64,000 nt of DNA from Narthecium ossifragum (Eukaryota; Streptophyta; Magnoliopsida; Dioscoreales; Nartheciaceae): NCBI GenBank assembly GCA_963920575.1, contig OY986970.1, forward strand, positions 24,819,869 through 24,883,868, read 5' to 3'. A model generated the notes under the pieces. It had not been told where the DNA came from and ran no database searches. It worked only from the letters and a program-made list of their open reading frames with translations. Positions 35,203 to 46,045 of this stretch are shown piece after piece (positions within the stretch are counted from its first letter, which is position 1; every line of letters starts with the position of its first letter). A program made the translations under genes and the position numbers.

Positions 35203-35886
35203 TGTTGGGTTTTTTCCTCCACATGAGAGTCTACAGCGGCGCGAGGAAGCGGAGACAATCATGGTGCAATGTGGAGAATTCATTAAGATGGAATTCTGGC
35301 AGTTTTGGGCTATGTTTGCATCTCGGATCGATCCAAGATCACAGTGGATCGATCCAACCTGAAGCTGGATCGATCCAAGCCCACAATGGATCGATCCATA
35401 CCCTGTTTCCAGAGGCGTGTTTTCTTGTCTTTCGAAGTGGATCGATCCAAGCCCAGTCAGGATCGATCCAAGACACTGTAGACGAGAATATTGGACGGTT
35501 TGACGAGAATATTGGACGGTTTAGATCTAATCCGATCTTAACTGTTTGGTGTCTATAAATAGGGGTTTTCTAGGTCTTCTTGTGTGCTTCTAGGGTTTTC
35601 TTTGTTCTTTGAGAGGTGTGAGAGTAGGCAATCCTAGAGAGAGATCTCTTTGTCTCTGCTAGGGTTTGGGCTTTGTAATCTCTCCATCATAGTGAAAATT
35701 TCCTCTGTTGCCCGTGGTTTTTTCTTCCAGTTATTGCTGATAAGTTTTTCACGTAAATCATTGTCTCCACTATTTTTCACTTTGTTTGTGATTTGTTTAT
35801 TGTTATCTCTTCCGCTGCGACATCGACATCTCATCATTATTTAGTGCATCTCCGACATCATCAGGACCACCATGGAATTCCCAACA
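35203..35886 (+). repeat. 3' LTR of the copia element
   Basis: 684 bases. It carries six GGATCGATCC palindromes (about 35333-35470), more than the 5' LTR, and a duplicated GACGAGAATATTGGACGGTT unit at about 35481-35521. Confidence 0.93.
35554..35562 (+). promoter_or_regulatory. TATA box in the 3' LTR
   Basis: TATAAATAG, followed by GGGTTTTCTAGG. It is the best core promoter in the LTR and probably marks the U3/R boundary about 30 bases downstream. Confidence 0.7.
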
Positions 35887-36120
35887 GTATTCAGATATAA
35901 ATACCGACTGTCTATATGTGGATTCCTGTTTCCAACAGCTTCAAAGATCAACACGTGAGGAGAGGTATGTTATGCTTAAAGCAACTGTGACATATACTCT
36001 ACGGTGGATATGGAAAACTAGATGCTCTAAAGTGCATGAACAGGGCGGCCACGATCCTCCTAATCTGTGACGACTTGTGCGGTGGCAAGTTAGAGAGTAT
36101 TGAAGAAAGTATTAAAAAGG

Positions 36121-36595
36121 CATGAATGTAAGCTCTCTCACAATGAGAGTTGTATTTTATTGATTAGCTTTAAATAGCAGAGATTGCTGGAGTATACAAG
36201 GGAAGTAAAGGCTGTCTACAACGGCTAGCTATATACTATAAATATCCTAGAGGAAAGATTAATGTGATCTTTCCAAATACATTGTGATTGAGTGATTTTA
36301 GGAAGGGGCATGTTGACATTTCTTTGTGGATTCTTTCATCACTAACAAGTATCTATTACTCGATTGGAGGGACATGATGGATAAAGACATCATGGACCAA
36401 TCAACGTGCATGGTCCATGATGTCTTTATCCGTACCCTCTCAAACAAGGGATAAGAGAATGGCCTGCAACTCCATCATAAGAACAGAACCTACCCTCCTA
36501 ATACCTCCACTATATCAGTGAAGAACCTCTTAGAAATCAATGCAGACGGCCCCAATACCAGTCAGCCTTTGCTCCGAATCAACAGATGCATCCGT
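36121..36595. other. Short intergenic stretch with a 21-bp hairpin
   Basis: The hairpin arms are 36379-36399 and 36411-36431 (GGATAAAGACATCATGGACC and its exact complement, 11-base loop). A third copy of the arm is at 37455-37476. No protein is seen. Confidence 0.7.
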
Positions 36596-36598
36596 TTA

Positions 36599-36800
36599 GA
36601 GCCTGTTTGGCAGAGCGGCGGATCCGAAATCCACGGGATTCGGAATCCAAAATCGGCTCCTCGGATTTCAAAAACAGCATCCGCTCCCGAGCGGACGCCG
36701 AAAATCAGTTGGGATCCGACGTCGAGCCAAACGCGGACGGGATCCGCGCATCCCTCCCATCCCTTGGATCCCAGCGGATCCAAAACTGTCAAACATGCCC
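36599..36800. mobile_element. Tourist-like (PIF/Harbinger) MITE, 202 bp
   Basis: The left end is GAGCCTGTTTGGCAG and the right end inverted is GGGCATGTTTGACAG. TTA is duplicated at 36596-36598 and 36801-36803. The interior repeats GGATCCG/CGGATCC words. It has no coding capacity. Confidence 0.85.
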
Positions 36801-36803
36801 TTA

Positions 36804-36956
36804 TAGACGAGCCCCATCCCATTCCTCTATTATTATTTTTTTTAATAGTTAAGCACGATAGTGGGGAGAGTATTGGCTGAGGGTGAGAGAGGGTATCAAC
36901 CTTCGAACCCGAGTTCTTTACATGACACCCAAGCTGTCATACCAGACAAACAATGG
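36804..36956 (-). mobile_element. tRNA-derived SINE candidate
   Basis: Read on the minus strand, TTTGTCTGGTATGACAGC resembles a pol III A box and CGGGTTCGAAGGTTGATACC a B box, about 40 bases apart as in a tRNA. A pyrimidine-rich body follows, then an A-rich tail (TTAAAAAAAATAATAATAG). No target duplication is certain. Confidence 0.55.
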
Positions 36957-38410
36957 GAGGTTGGTAGCCCCATCCCATTCCGGCTCATGAATCTTTTCCT
37001 TCTTTTCCTTCATCAGCAACAAATCTCTTGAGCCTCCCAAGCAATCGACCGAATAAGGCGTTTGCTTCCATTGCTTGCCTTCCTGACCACCTACACCTAT
37101 CTTAACACAAGCCCATATGACGCCAAGGACTTCAGCTTGATAACCCATCTTGCCACCAACATTTTTTATTTATTTTTGGCTAGATTGATCAACTATTTTA
37201 AAGTACATTGTGAATCAAAATTGGGTAAATCCCATCTAAATCCTTAATCTGATAGAACCACGCTATTTCCAAAAGAGACCAGCCCTTTTATCAAGAAAGA
37301 AGGACCTATTCGTAAGCCCTTTGGAGGTGGATAAAGAATCAAAGATTTGGTTGGTATGGTTGGGGAATCAAACAAAAAGTTATATGATTGACTCACTCAG
37401 ATCTACCAATTGGATCTGGATCATAACTTCTACAATGAGAAGGAACAATTGATTGGTCCATGATGTCTTTATCCATCACTTTGTCATCAATCAAAGTTTT
37501 GGTCCATGCACGTTTCTCCCATTTTGGCCTATGAATTATGATGATGCGTGAAGGGTGAACTTTATCTGTCGGCGCATTAACGAATCTCTCACCATCTTGC
37601 TACATGGCATGGACATTAATGTTTGATCTACCATTCAATTGAATACATACTTTAGACAACACATTGATTCTTTCAAAAGGACGTACAACACCCAACTCAT
37701 CAAAGGAAATACTAATTATAAAATCACAAGAATAATACTAATTATAAATCAAAAGAGTAATAATTAGTGTTTGTTATTTATAATATATTTTGAAATGCAT
37801 GCGAGCTATAGTGATGAGTTGAAAGCTATAACATATTTTGAAATGCAAGCTATAGTGATGAGTTTAGCTTGTCTCATACCAACACTTCCCTTGTTTCATC
37901 ATCCCAACGGCCAACTCATTTTGAATCTCATTCAAAAGCCTTTGTCTTGGAATGGCTCATAATAATCAATAAGCTTAAGAAATATTCCTGGATACGTTCG
38001 GACTAAACAACCCCCGGAAGCATACAAGAAATGACCAAATGTTATATATATAACAAGAAAAACGATATTTAGGACCTTTTGACAATAAAATGTTAAATTA
38101 GTCCAAAATGTCATGATAGGACATTGAAAATTACGAGATATTATTATCAAATAAATATTATTGAGTGATTTATAAAATTTAATTTTTGAGATCATATCTC
38201 AAGACAAATCGACGGCCAAAAACCGGTCAAATTTTTGATAAAAACAGAGCTTGAAAATAACATAAATGCATCAATTATTGCGAAAATTAGAAACAAAATA
38301 GCGGTTTTCACTTTCCGGAGAGAAGCGTGAGTCATCGTCTCGCTGTAGCATAATCCGAACCTCCAGCTGATGATGTCAAAATACCAATAAAAAAGAGACA
38401 CCGTTTCCTA
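36957..38410. other. Intergenic stretch, no gene seen
   Basis: It contains a direct duplication of about 40 bases (ATATTTTGAAATGCA..CTATAGTGATGAGTT) at 37787-37864 and the third copy of the hairpin arm at 37455-37476. The segment 38000-38400 may be decayed LTR sequence but lacks defining ends. Confidence 0.45.
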
Positions 38411-38626
38411 ATATATACTAATATTAGGTGGACCCATGTCAGGTGGCACGCGTAATCACCTACCCCTCTATCTCTAACCATTCATTCATCCCTACTGCCC
38501 CCTCTCTCTCTCTTTTCTTTTTTTTTTTTTTTTTTTTTTACTCTGCTGTCACGTGTCCTCCTCTCTCCTACTCAATCGATGATTTAGTTACTATGTGTGA
38601 CTCATAAAATCTGGTCTTATAAGATA

Positions 38627-38640
<14 letters not shown>
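38411..38640 (+). mobile_element. Helitron-like terminal repeat copy
   Basis: It starts TATATACTAATATTAGGTGG, then ACCCATGTCAGGTGGCACG, and ends near ATCTGGTCTTATAAGATAGA. The same order of motifs occurs at 8300-8500. A poly-T tract lies at about 38517-38540. Confidence 0.4.

Positions 38641-38677
<37 letters not shown>
38630..38677. repeat. (AT)n microsatellite
   Basis: About 46 bases of uninterrupted AT repeat. Confidence 0.9.
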
Positions 38678-38678
<1 letters not shown>

Positions 38679-38894
38679 AACTATGTATATTACACACATT
38701 GTCTAATCGATAATTGGATACCGATCAATTGATCGATTTATCGCTAATCCAATACCAATGCACTAGATCAATCAATCGGTATACTGATTGAATGTATCAA
38801 CGATCAGATTGATAATAAGATACAAATTGATTGATTTAATTCATCAGTATCTCTATGAAATAGATCAATTAAGCGGTATCTTGGTATCGATCAG

Positions 38895-39094
38895 NNNNNN
38901 NNNNNNNNNNNNNNNNNNNNNNNNNNNNNNNNNNNNNNNNNNNNNNNNNNNNNNNNNNNNNNNNNNNNNNNNNNNNNNNNNNNNNNNNNNNNNNNNNNNN
39001 NNNNNNNNNNNNNNNNNNNNNNNNNNNNNNNNNNNNNNNNNNNNNNNNNNNNNNNNNNNNNNNNNNNNNNNNNNNNNNNNNNNNNNNNNNNNNN
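38895..39094. other. Assembly gap (200 N)
   Basis: Exactly 200 N, probably a fixed-size placeholder. It hides the KCS promoter and 5' UTR. Confidence 0.98.
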
Positions 39095-39118
39095 GGATCG
39101 GTGGGGCCGGCGGAGGCG

Positions 39119-40659
39119 ATGGGCGGCGACGAGGAGCAGCCGCAGCAGAGCAGCAGGCGGCTGCCGGATTTCTTGCAGAGCGTGAACTTGAAATATGTGA
39201 AGCTGGGGTACCACTATCTGATCACCCATCTGCTCGCCCTATTGCTGATACCGCTGATGGTGGTGATCCTGCTGGAGGCCGGCCGGAAGGACCCCCAGGA
39301 GCTCCGCCAGCTATGGCTCCACCTCCAGTATAACCTGGTCAGCGTCCTCGTTTGCTCCGCCGTGCTTGTGTTTTGCTTCCACCGTCTACATCATGACCGG
39401 CCCCGCGCGGTGTACTTGGTGGAATACGCTTGCTACCGTGCTCCCGACCGGCTGGTGGCGCCGTTCCGGGCGTTCATGGAGCACTCCCGCCTTTCTGGCC
39501 AGTTCAACGACGCGGCCCTCGACTTCCAGCGCAAGATCTTGGAGCGGTCCGGGCTCGGCGAGGAGACTTATTTCCCGGAGGCCATGCATAACATTCCTCC
39601 GACGCCCTCCATGGCCGCTGCCCGGGAGGAGGCCGAGCAGGTCATGTATGGGGCGCTCGACAAGCTCTTCAGCGCCACCGCCGTCAAGCCCAAGGATGTT
39701 GGGATTCTCGTCGTGAACTGCTCGCTCTTCAACCCCACCCCCTCCCTCTCCGCCATGATCGTCCACAGGTATAAGCTGCGAGGCAACATCAAGAGCTTCA
39801 ATCTCGGCGGCATGGGCTGCAGCGCCGGCGTCATCGCCATCGACCTTGCTCGCGATTTGCTGCAAGTCCACCGCGCCACCTACGCGGTCGTTGTCTCCAC
39901 CGAGAACATCACCCAGAACTGGTACTTTGGCAATCGGAAAGCCATGCTGATACCGAATTGTTTGTTTAGAGTCGGCGGCGCTGCGGTGTTTGCTGTCGAA
40001 CCGTTCCTCGGAACGGCGCCGGCCAAGTACAAACTCATCCACGTCGTTCGCACGCACCGCGGCGCCGACGACCGGGCGTTCCGGTGCGTGTACCAGGAGC
40101 AGGACGAGGACGGCAAGGTTGGGGTTTCTCTGTCCAAAGACCTTATGGCCATTGCCCGGGCGGAGCGTTGAAGATCAACATCACCACCCTTGGTCCTTTG
40201 GTCCTTCCGATCAGCGAGCAGCTGCTATTCTTTGCCACACTCGTCGCGAGGAAGCTGTTCAACGTAAAGGTGAAGCCTTACATCCCCGACTTCAAGCTCG
40301 CTTTTGACCACTTTTGCATCCATGCCGGCGGGCGGGCGGTGATCGACGAGCTGGAGAAGAATCTCCAGCTTCTCCCTGTCCACGTTGAAGCCTCTCGCAT
40401 GACTCTGCACCGCTTCGGGAACACCTCCTCCAGCTCCATCTGGTACGAGCTCGCCTACGTTGAGGCCAAAGGCCGCATGCGGAAGGGCCATAGGGTGTGG
40501 CAGATCGCCTTCGGGAGTGGATTCAAATGCAACAGCGCTGTTTGGCAGGCGCTCCGCAATGTGAAGCCATCACCAAATAGCCCCTGGAAGGATTGCATTG
40601 ATAGGTACCCTGTTGAAGTGGTTGACGCAAACGTTGGTACCCAAAAGCTGCAGAAATAA
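39119..40659 (+). CDS. KCS: Very-long-chain 3-ketoacyl-CoA synthase (KCS, FAE1 family) with frameshifts
   Basis: A single-exon gene, as usual for many KCS genes. It starts at ATG 39119 ([10 protein letters not shown]), followed by the conserved [20 protein letters not shown], two membrane segments near residues 35-55 and 75-90, and the FAE1/thiolase-like domain. The catalytic triad is present: Cys in GGMGCSAG (codon 39818), His in [10 protein letters not shown] (codon 40321) and Asn in RFGNTSSSS (codon 40420). The enzyme condenses malonyl-CoA with long acyl-CoA in the ER for waxes, cutin, suberin and sphingolipids. The sequence most resembles KCS11/KCS4-type enzymes. The frame is lost near 40154-40170 (family motif AIAG.ALK) and recovered two bases out. 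A nine-residue window at 39371-39397 is also out of frame. Without the indels the length is about 512 residues. It is either a consensus-error gene or a young pseudogene. Confidence 0.9.
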
Positions 40660-43600
40660 GCCGATTTTGTTGCTGAAGACACTTCGGCCTAACTTACCGA
40701 TCATGGAGCATTCAGGTTATCCTTCTAGGGGTATTCTTATCAGAGATATTTGTTTCTCTCTTAATTAATCTGCAATTTGATGATGATGGGGTCATGATGT
40801 TTCCATAGTTATCGTGGTCAATGTGTCTGTGCGAGCAATCTAGATTCTTGGACCGCTAGTCATGTAATCTATAGTGTGCAAATTCTAAGGGCCTTGGCCA
40901 TGCCCTCATCATGTCCACTAGATAGATGTAATTGGAGACATTGAATGATATAACAAGTTGCTTCTTTGAAATGCTCCTCTGCTCTATTTCCCAGTTTTTC
41001 AAATATTAGATGTAGTGAGCAAACACTGAATTGTGGATCCGCTTCACATATATTGCTAACAGATCAGATGTTTCTTTGCAGCAAAAGTGTTGCTGACTTT
41101 TCTGTCTGGAGAGTTGATTGGGACATCAAGGCACTTTGAATTGAAACCTCAAATGAAAGCCTTATAGGTTCCTTTCGTTGCTTTTAATTTTTCTGGTCTT
41201 CATCAGAATGCTGAAGTCTTGATTCCTAGATAGCTTGAGTTCTTGAAAAAAATTCTTATGAATAGACCATGTCCTGAATTTTAATTTACCCAGGTCATCA
41301 TTCCTACTCTGTTACTGTGGTCGTTTTTCCTGATGAATTTGTCTCAATGTTTGATGCTAACTTGGCAAACTTACATGCTCCAAGAGATTAGGTGTTTTGA
41401 CTGGTGGCATATTTTAGTGAAGGAAAAAGGTGTGATTTGGTTGGTGCAAACATCTAGATACTACACATGGAGATCAAGTGTTTTTTGGCTTGCTTCGGCA
41501 AATTGAATTTGTAAAAGAGTGGGTCGTGAGGCTCAGGGAGAATACTCTACATTGGAGAACTCTGACTCTTGGAAGTATACTTTATTTCACAATTTTGAGT
41601 GACATTGTGCCTCCTAGTTAGCAATAAACTCTTCTCCTTCTATTAAGGTCGAGTCATTTAAACCGACCTTTCAGATTAATTTGACATTTTGTTGTTCATT
41701 TGTGCTATTTGTTTTGTGCGGCAACTTCCCTGGAAGTTTTAAATTACGGATCTTATTTGACTGTTAATCGCGCAAGTTTATTTGTGTAATCAGCATTTCT
41801 TAATTGCCCCTGCAAATAGAACTTGTTATCTATGGTGGGAGTTATGACTGGTTTTGAAAAAACTCGATCTTTCCTTGATGCTAGATATTATACTGTTGAC
41901 TTGGATCAAAACCTTATGATTTCAGCTGCCCCAAATCAATCTGAGTATGATCCCTGGAGTTTGACATTTCTAAGAATTCGATCAATCTAAAGTTCTGCTT
42001 ATCTAGTTGACTTAATGTTCACTAACTCATTCATGTTGTCCCGTTGTGAGAAGATCACTCTTTAGGTTTCTTTCAAGGGTTTCCGCACCAATTTCCAGCA
42101 GCTCAGAGTTGTTCAAATGTGCATAACTTTAACATTGGGCTTGTTTTTCTGATCGAGCAAATGTTTTATTTTTCTCGGTATTAAAGTGTATATGGTGTGT
42201 TTATATATTGTTCTTGGGATAACTAAATATTGGGTGTCGTACTTATAGAAAGAACAAACCCACAACCCTTAGCTTTTACCTTGGTCTTTTTGCCACTATA
42301 TGGCTTCATCTGTTGCATTGTCTTTTGGCTTGGTAGAGTGTTCTCTAATCATGTGTGCATATTAATATTACAAAATTGATTGCAGAAAAGTTTTTAGGTT
42401 CAAATTTCTGTTGTTAAATTAGTTGAGCCACTCATGCTGTTTACATGACATTGTGAGTTGTCACAATGGATCATTCAAGGTCCCAATCATGCTGTTTACA
42501 TTACATTGTGAATTGTCACTACGCATCATTCAAGGTCCCTTTCGGTACTCCAGACACATCCATGTGGAACAATGCTGCCTTGTTTTGCAGAATCAAGTAA
42601 CCATTTACCACATACCTTATGCTCTCAACTTGGGGGCCAGAGAATATAGCTGTTCATATAAACAGCTGCAAATTTAGAATCAGGTTGCAACATGATCGTC
42701 CCTTTGTTGTGAAATCACAATCATAAGTTCCTCTTAAAGCCTGTATTTTTCTTTGCCAAGGGCATGTATATACTCAACTTTTCTTTAGTGCCGTTGTATT
42801 CAGCTGAGTGCATCAGGAGACTCACTTTTCTAACGTGTAGGATTGTGGATAGGTCAAAGCTTGATCACATTTGTGTTTCTACAATAAAATTGTTATCTAA
42901 GCTCCTCTGCGTGACATTTCTCCGCCTTATTAGCTCTCTACTTTTTGTTTTTATTCACATACTTTCTGTGATTTTCATGTTTATATACATCACTCTTCAG
43001 CAATCATGCTCATGACAAAATATGCGGCCTTTAAGCGATTCCAAGTTCTTCTTGATGGTATTCCAATTGCTCTTATTTCTCCCTTTATTCTGTATCTTCT
43101 GTGTCCCCATGAACTGATATTCTTCTGTTTAAGAAATTGAAATAGTTACATGGCGGAGCATACATGGTGAGAGAATCAGGTTTCAACTTGCTACTATTGG
43201 TGGAACTTGACCTAAGACTAGGCATTTTATGAGGATGCCATATAGGTAAAATATTTGCCTAACTCAAATGTAAAGGTGAAGTTTTACTCTTACGAGGTGA
43301 CATGACATTTCCCATTCGAAAATAGTGAAGCCGTTAGTAAGTTGATGTTTGGTTTAGTCAAAAGTATACCTGAATTGCAGTTATCTAGTTTAATTCGTTT
43401 GCGCTTGGTATAAGAACACTGGTGCTACCAGGACTGAAAAAAATCACTCTCGCATCAGTATATATCAAATATTGCTCTGTCAATGACATACTTGTTCTAG
43501 AAAGAATCATTAGACTCATGGGAACATGTATATCATTGAACTTTTGTGTGGTCGTCATATTTAGTTTTTTACCAAAGACATGTCAATAGAGAAATTCTAG

Positions 43601-45792
43601 GTGCTTAATGTAGCTTTTATTTTGGGTAGTTTTGACAGATAAATTGTTTTTGCAGGGTTGGCTTAGGTTCTCTGAAGATGGATGAGGTAGACAGTAGACT
43701 GTATCAAGAACTAAACAAGGCAATAGAGTGCACATTCATAGCTCCACAACACATAGCAGAGTTTTAAAGCCTTCTAAAGAATACAGACTCATGGTAATCT
43801 TCTTGTTCGCCTAGCATTTCAGATTTCTGTGATGTTCTAAAGTCCTTCCGTGGTAATTTTGGCAAGTAATATTTCAGAGGGACAATCTGCTGAGAATTTG
43901 TGCTCAACCATAGCTGTATGGAGAATAGATAGGCCAACAACAGATAGCTGAGTTGGTAAAAGCACCTGGTTCACTCACTGGGCATGAATGATCAGATTTG
44001 AGTGTATTCTTTCCATAAAATAGCCTTCTGGATGTGACATCATATCTGGTAAAGCTTCTGGATCTAAAATAAATACCCATACTCATCATCTCTGGTAAGG
44101 CTTTTGAGTTGTTTTGCAATAAAATTTTGGTTTTCAGTCTCTTGAACACCTCTATTGGTGTTTGTTTTATAATTATCCATTCATAAGTGCTCCTTTTGTT
44201 TCATAAATTCCTATTCTCCATGGATACCCTTTCATGGTTCCCTGTTTCATTTATACCCATTTGTATGTCTCAGAAGTTGACAAGTTGTAACTTGAATAGT
44301 CTTCTGTTGGGTATACTTGGACTTCGTCAAACATATATTAGGCTTAATTCTAACTGGATATCACAATTCTGGATGATTAGAGGGTCAAATTGGAGTACAA
44401 AAGCAGAGACCCAGGGTGGTATTGGTGGAATGATGGTCTTTTGGCTTTCTCAAGAAAGCATCAACGGCGCATGTTATAATTACATGGTACGAAAAATCTT
44501 GGTGTGTGTATCATATAATGATGAAGATGAAGTTAGTTCCAATCATGATGTATTGGACGAGTAATGATACATGTCCCACTTGTGAGTTATGAATTGTTCA
44601 TATTTTAACCCATTAACTTAATTTTATTAGCCTCATAGTAGATGTATTTGATAGTTTATTGCTTAATTTCTGGTACAGATAAAGAAAAAAAATATAAGAA
44701 ATTTGGTTAAAAATATTAAATTGTAAGTAATCTGGAAATATGGAATTAGTCGTCGACTTTTTGAAAATAAATCATTAGAAATTCTACAAATGTTCAAAAA
44801 TCCTTACATTCCTAAAAGATCGAAGAACATTTGAAAAGCTATAACTTTCATGTTAATCATTTTGTGAGATTCTTTATAATTTAACGTCAGTTTTGAGGCA
44901 AAGTCAGATTTATAGAAGCCAGGATTGAAAGCTATAGAATTAATTGCTGATGTGTAATAAACCTACCCAGCCAAGTTGACTTGACCGTGCAATCAGTTTT
45001 GAGTCCGATTGATCACTTCTTTGACATCAGTGCGGAAATTAGGAAAATCAGAGTTTAAGTTCGGTTATAAGTCCTCAACCATATTCCGGGGTTGCAACTA
45101 TAAATAGAGCTATTTCAAGGCGAGTTTCTCACCTTTTTTTTGACTATTTTTGGAGAATGAAAGAGGAGACGACTTTCTTTTCCGATCCGATAGTCTTTAT
45201 CTACAAGATGAATGACTAACTTCTCGTACTTGGGATTTCATGAAATCATAGTGTAGTTTTTTTCTCTTTCATTCTCGTGAACTTCTCGATATACATGATC
45301 TCATAAATATGATTTTATTGATTAGAGATTTGAATGAGCATTTCTGTTAAAAAATAGTTTGTGGGGGTCTTTTATTTGAAGAGGAAAAACATTAAACCAT
45401 CTCTCTTTTAACCATTATAAACAATATAAAAATTATAAATTAAAAAAAAACATTATAAACATTACAAAACATTATCCCATATTTTATTTAATTTGGAAAA
45501 CAAAAAAATTAAAACAATATATTTTGATGCATGGATTTCAAGTATTTAATTAATAGTACTATTGAGACCAAAATTATATAATATTTATTTTATAATATGC
45601 TTTAATATAAAATATCTCAATGATTAATTATGTAATACAATATTAATTTCTACAATAATATGACTATTAAGTAATAAGTACATAGTAAAATAAGAAAAGA
45701 AGATGGGGAAATGAGTATTTTAATGATGTAGGGAATAGTTTAGGGAAGTTGTTGTAGTGTGTTGTAAATAAAGAAGATATAAAATAGTGAAA
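40660..45792. other. Long gene-poor stretch downstream of KCS
   Basis: No supported coding region. Open frames up to 125 codons (44187-44564) resemble nothing known. At 45098-45112 ACTATAAATAGAGCTATTTC looks like an LTR or promoter TATA region. A 160-base stretch of similar style follows, so a decayed solo LTR around 44600-45350 is possible. From 45360 the sequence is very AT-rich. Confidence 0.45.
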
Positions 45793-46045
45793 TATATGTA
45801 AATGCATATTTCATGTATAATTAGGGGTGTACAACGGGTTGGGTAACCCGTTTCGACCCGAAAAATTAACCCGACCCGAACCTTAACGGGCGGGTCATAA
45901 GGTAATCGTAAACGGGTCGGGTCTGACCCGACCCGTTACAATAAAACCGGGTCGGGTAATGGGTGTTCAAGTTTTTGCTTAATGGGTAACCTGTTTTACC
46001 CGTTTAGAATAAAGATTATTTACAAATTACAAGTATATATATATT

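Larger units (their letters stand above)
33306..35886 (+). mobile_element. Copia-type LTR retrotransposon, gag-only deletion derivative
   Basis: The LTRs are 33306-33925 and 35203-35886, both starting TGTTGGGTTTTTTCC and ending ..AACA. GTATT is duplicated at 33301-33305 and 35887-35891. A primer site TGGTACCAGAGCC (33928-33940) resembles the initiator-Met tRNA complement, and a polypurine tract GAAGGGGGAG is at 35191-35200. The 1277-base interior holds only a damaged gag; protease, integrase, reverse transcriptase and RNase H are absent. It could move only in trans. Confidence 0.94.
32440..36120 (+). pseudogene. Interrupted LINE-type zf-RVT (reverse-transcriptase zinc-binding) remnant
   Basis: HIWQWDAAGKVTTKSC (about 32490) resembles the start of the zf-RVT region. 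It is followed in a shifted frame by LWKLWYCKLPTRCTLWNLCL, then CLFCLEDNQTLD before the hAT MITE and HVLCQCNFAKYMW after it (33248-33290). These give the Cys-Cys-His-Cys pattern of zf-RVT. The copia element then interrupts it at 33306. A possible continuation (VTYTLRWIWKTRC) lies at about 35985-36025. Frameshifts and stops make it non-functional. Confidence 0.65.

Noticed and set aside
38788..39333. 181-codon frame across the N block
   Set aside because: Most of it is translated Ns; the real KCS start is at 39119 in another frame.
44187..44564. 125-codon frame downstream of KCS
   Set aside because: There is no recognisable domain, and base composition is no different from the flanking non-coding sequence.
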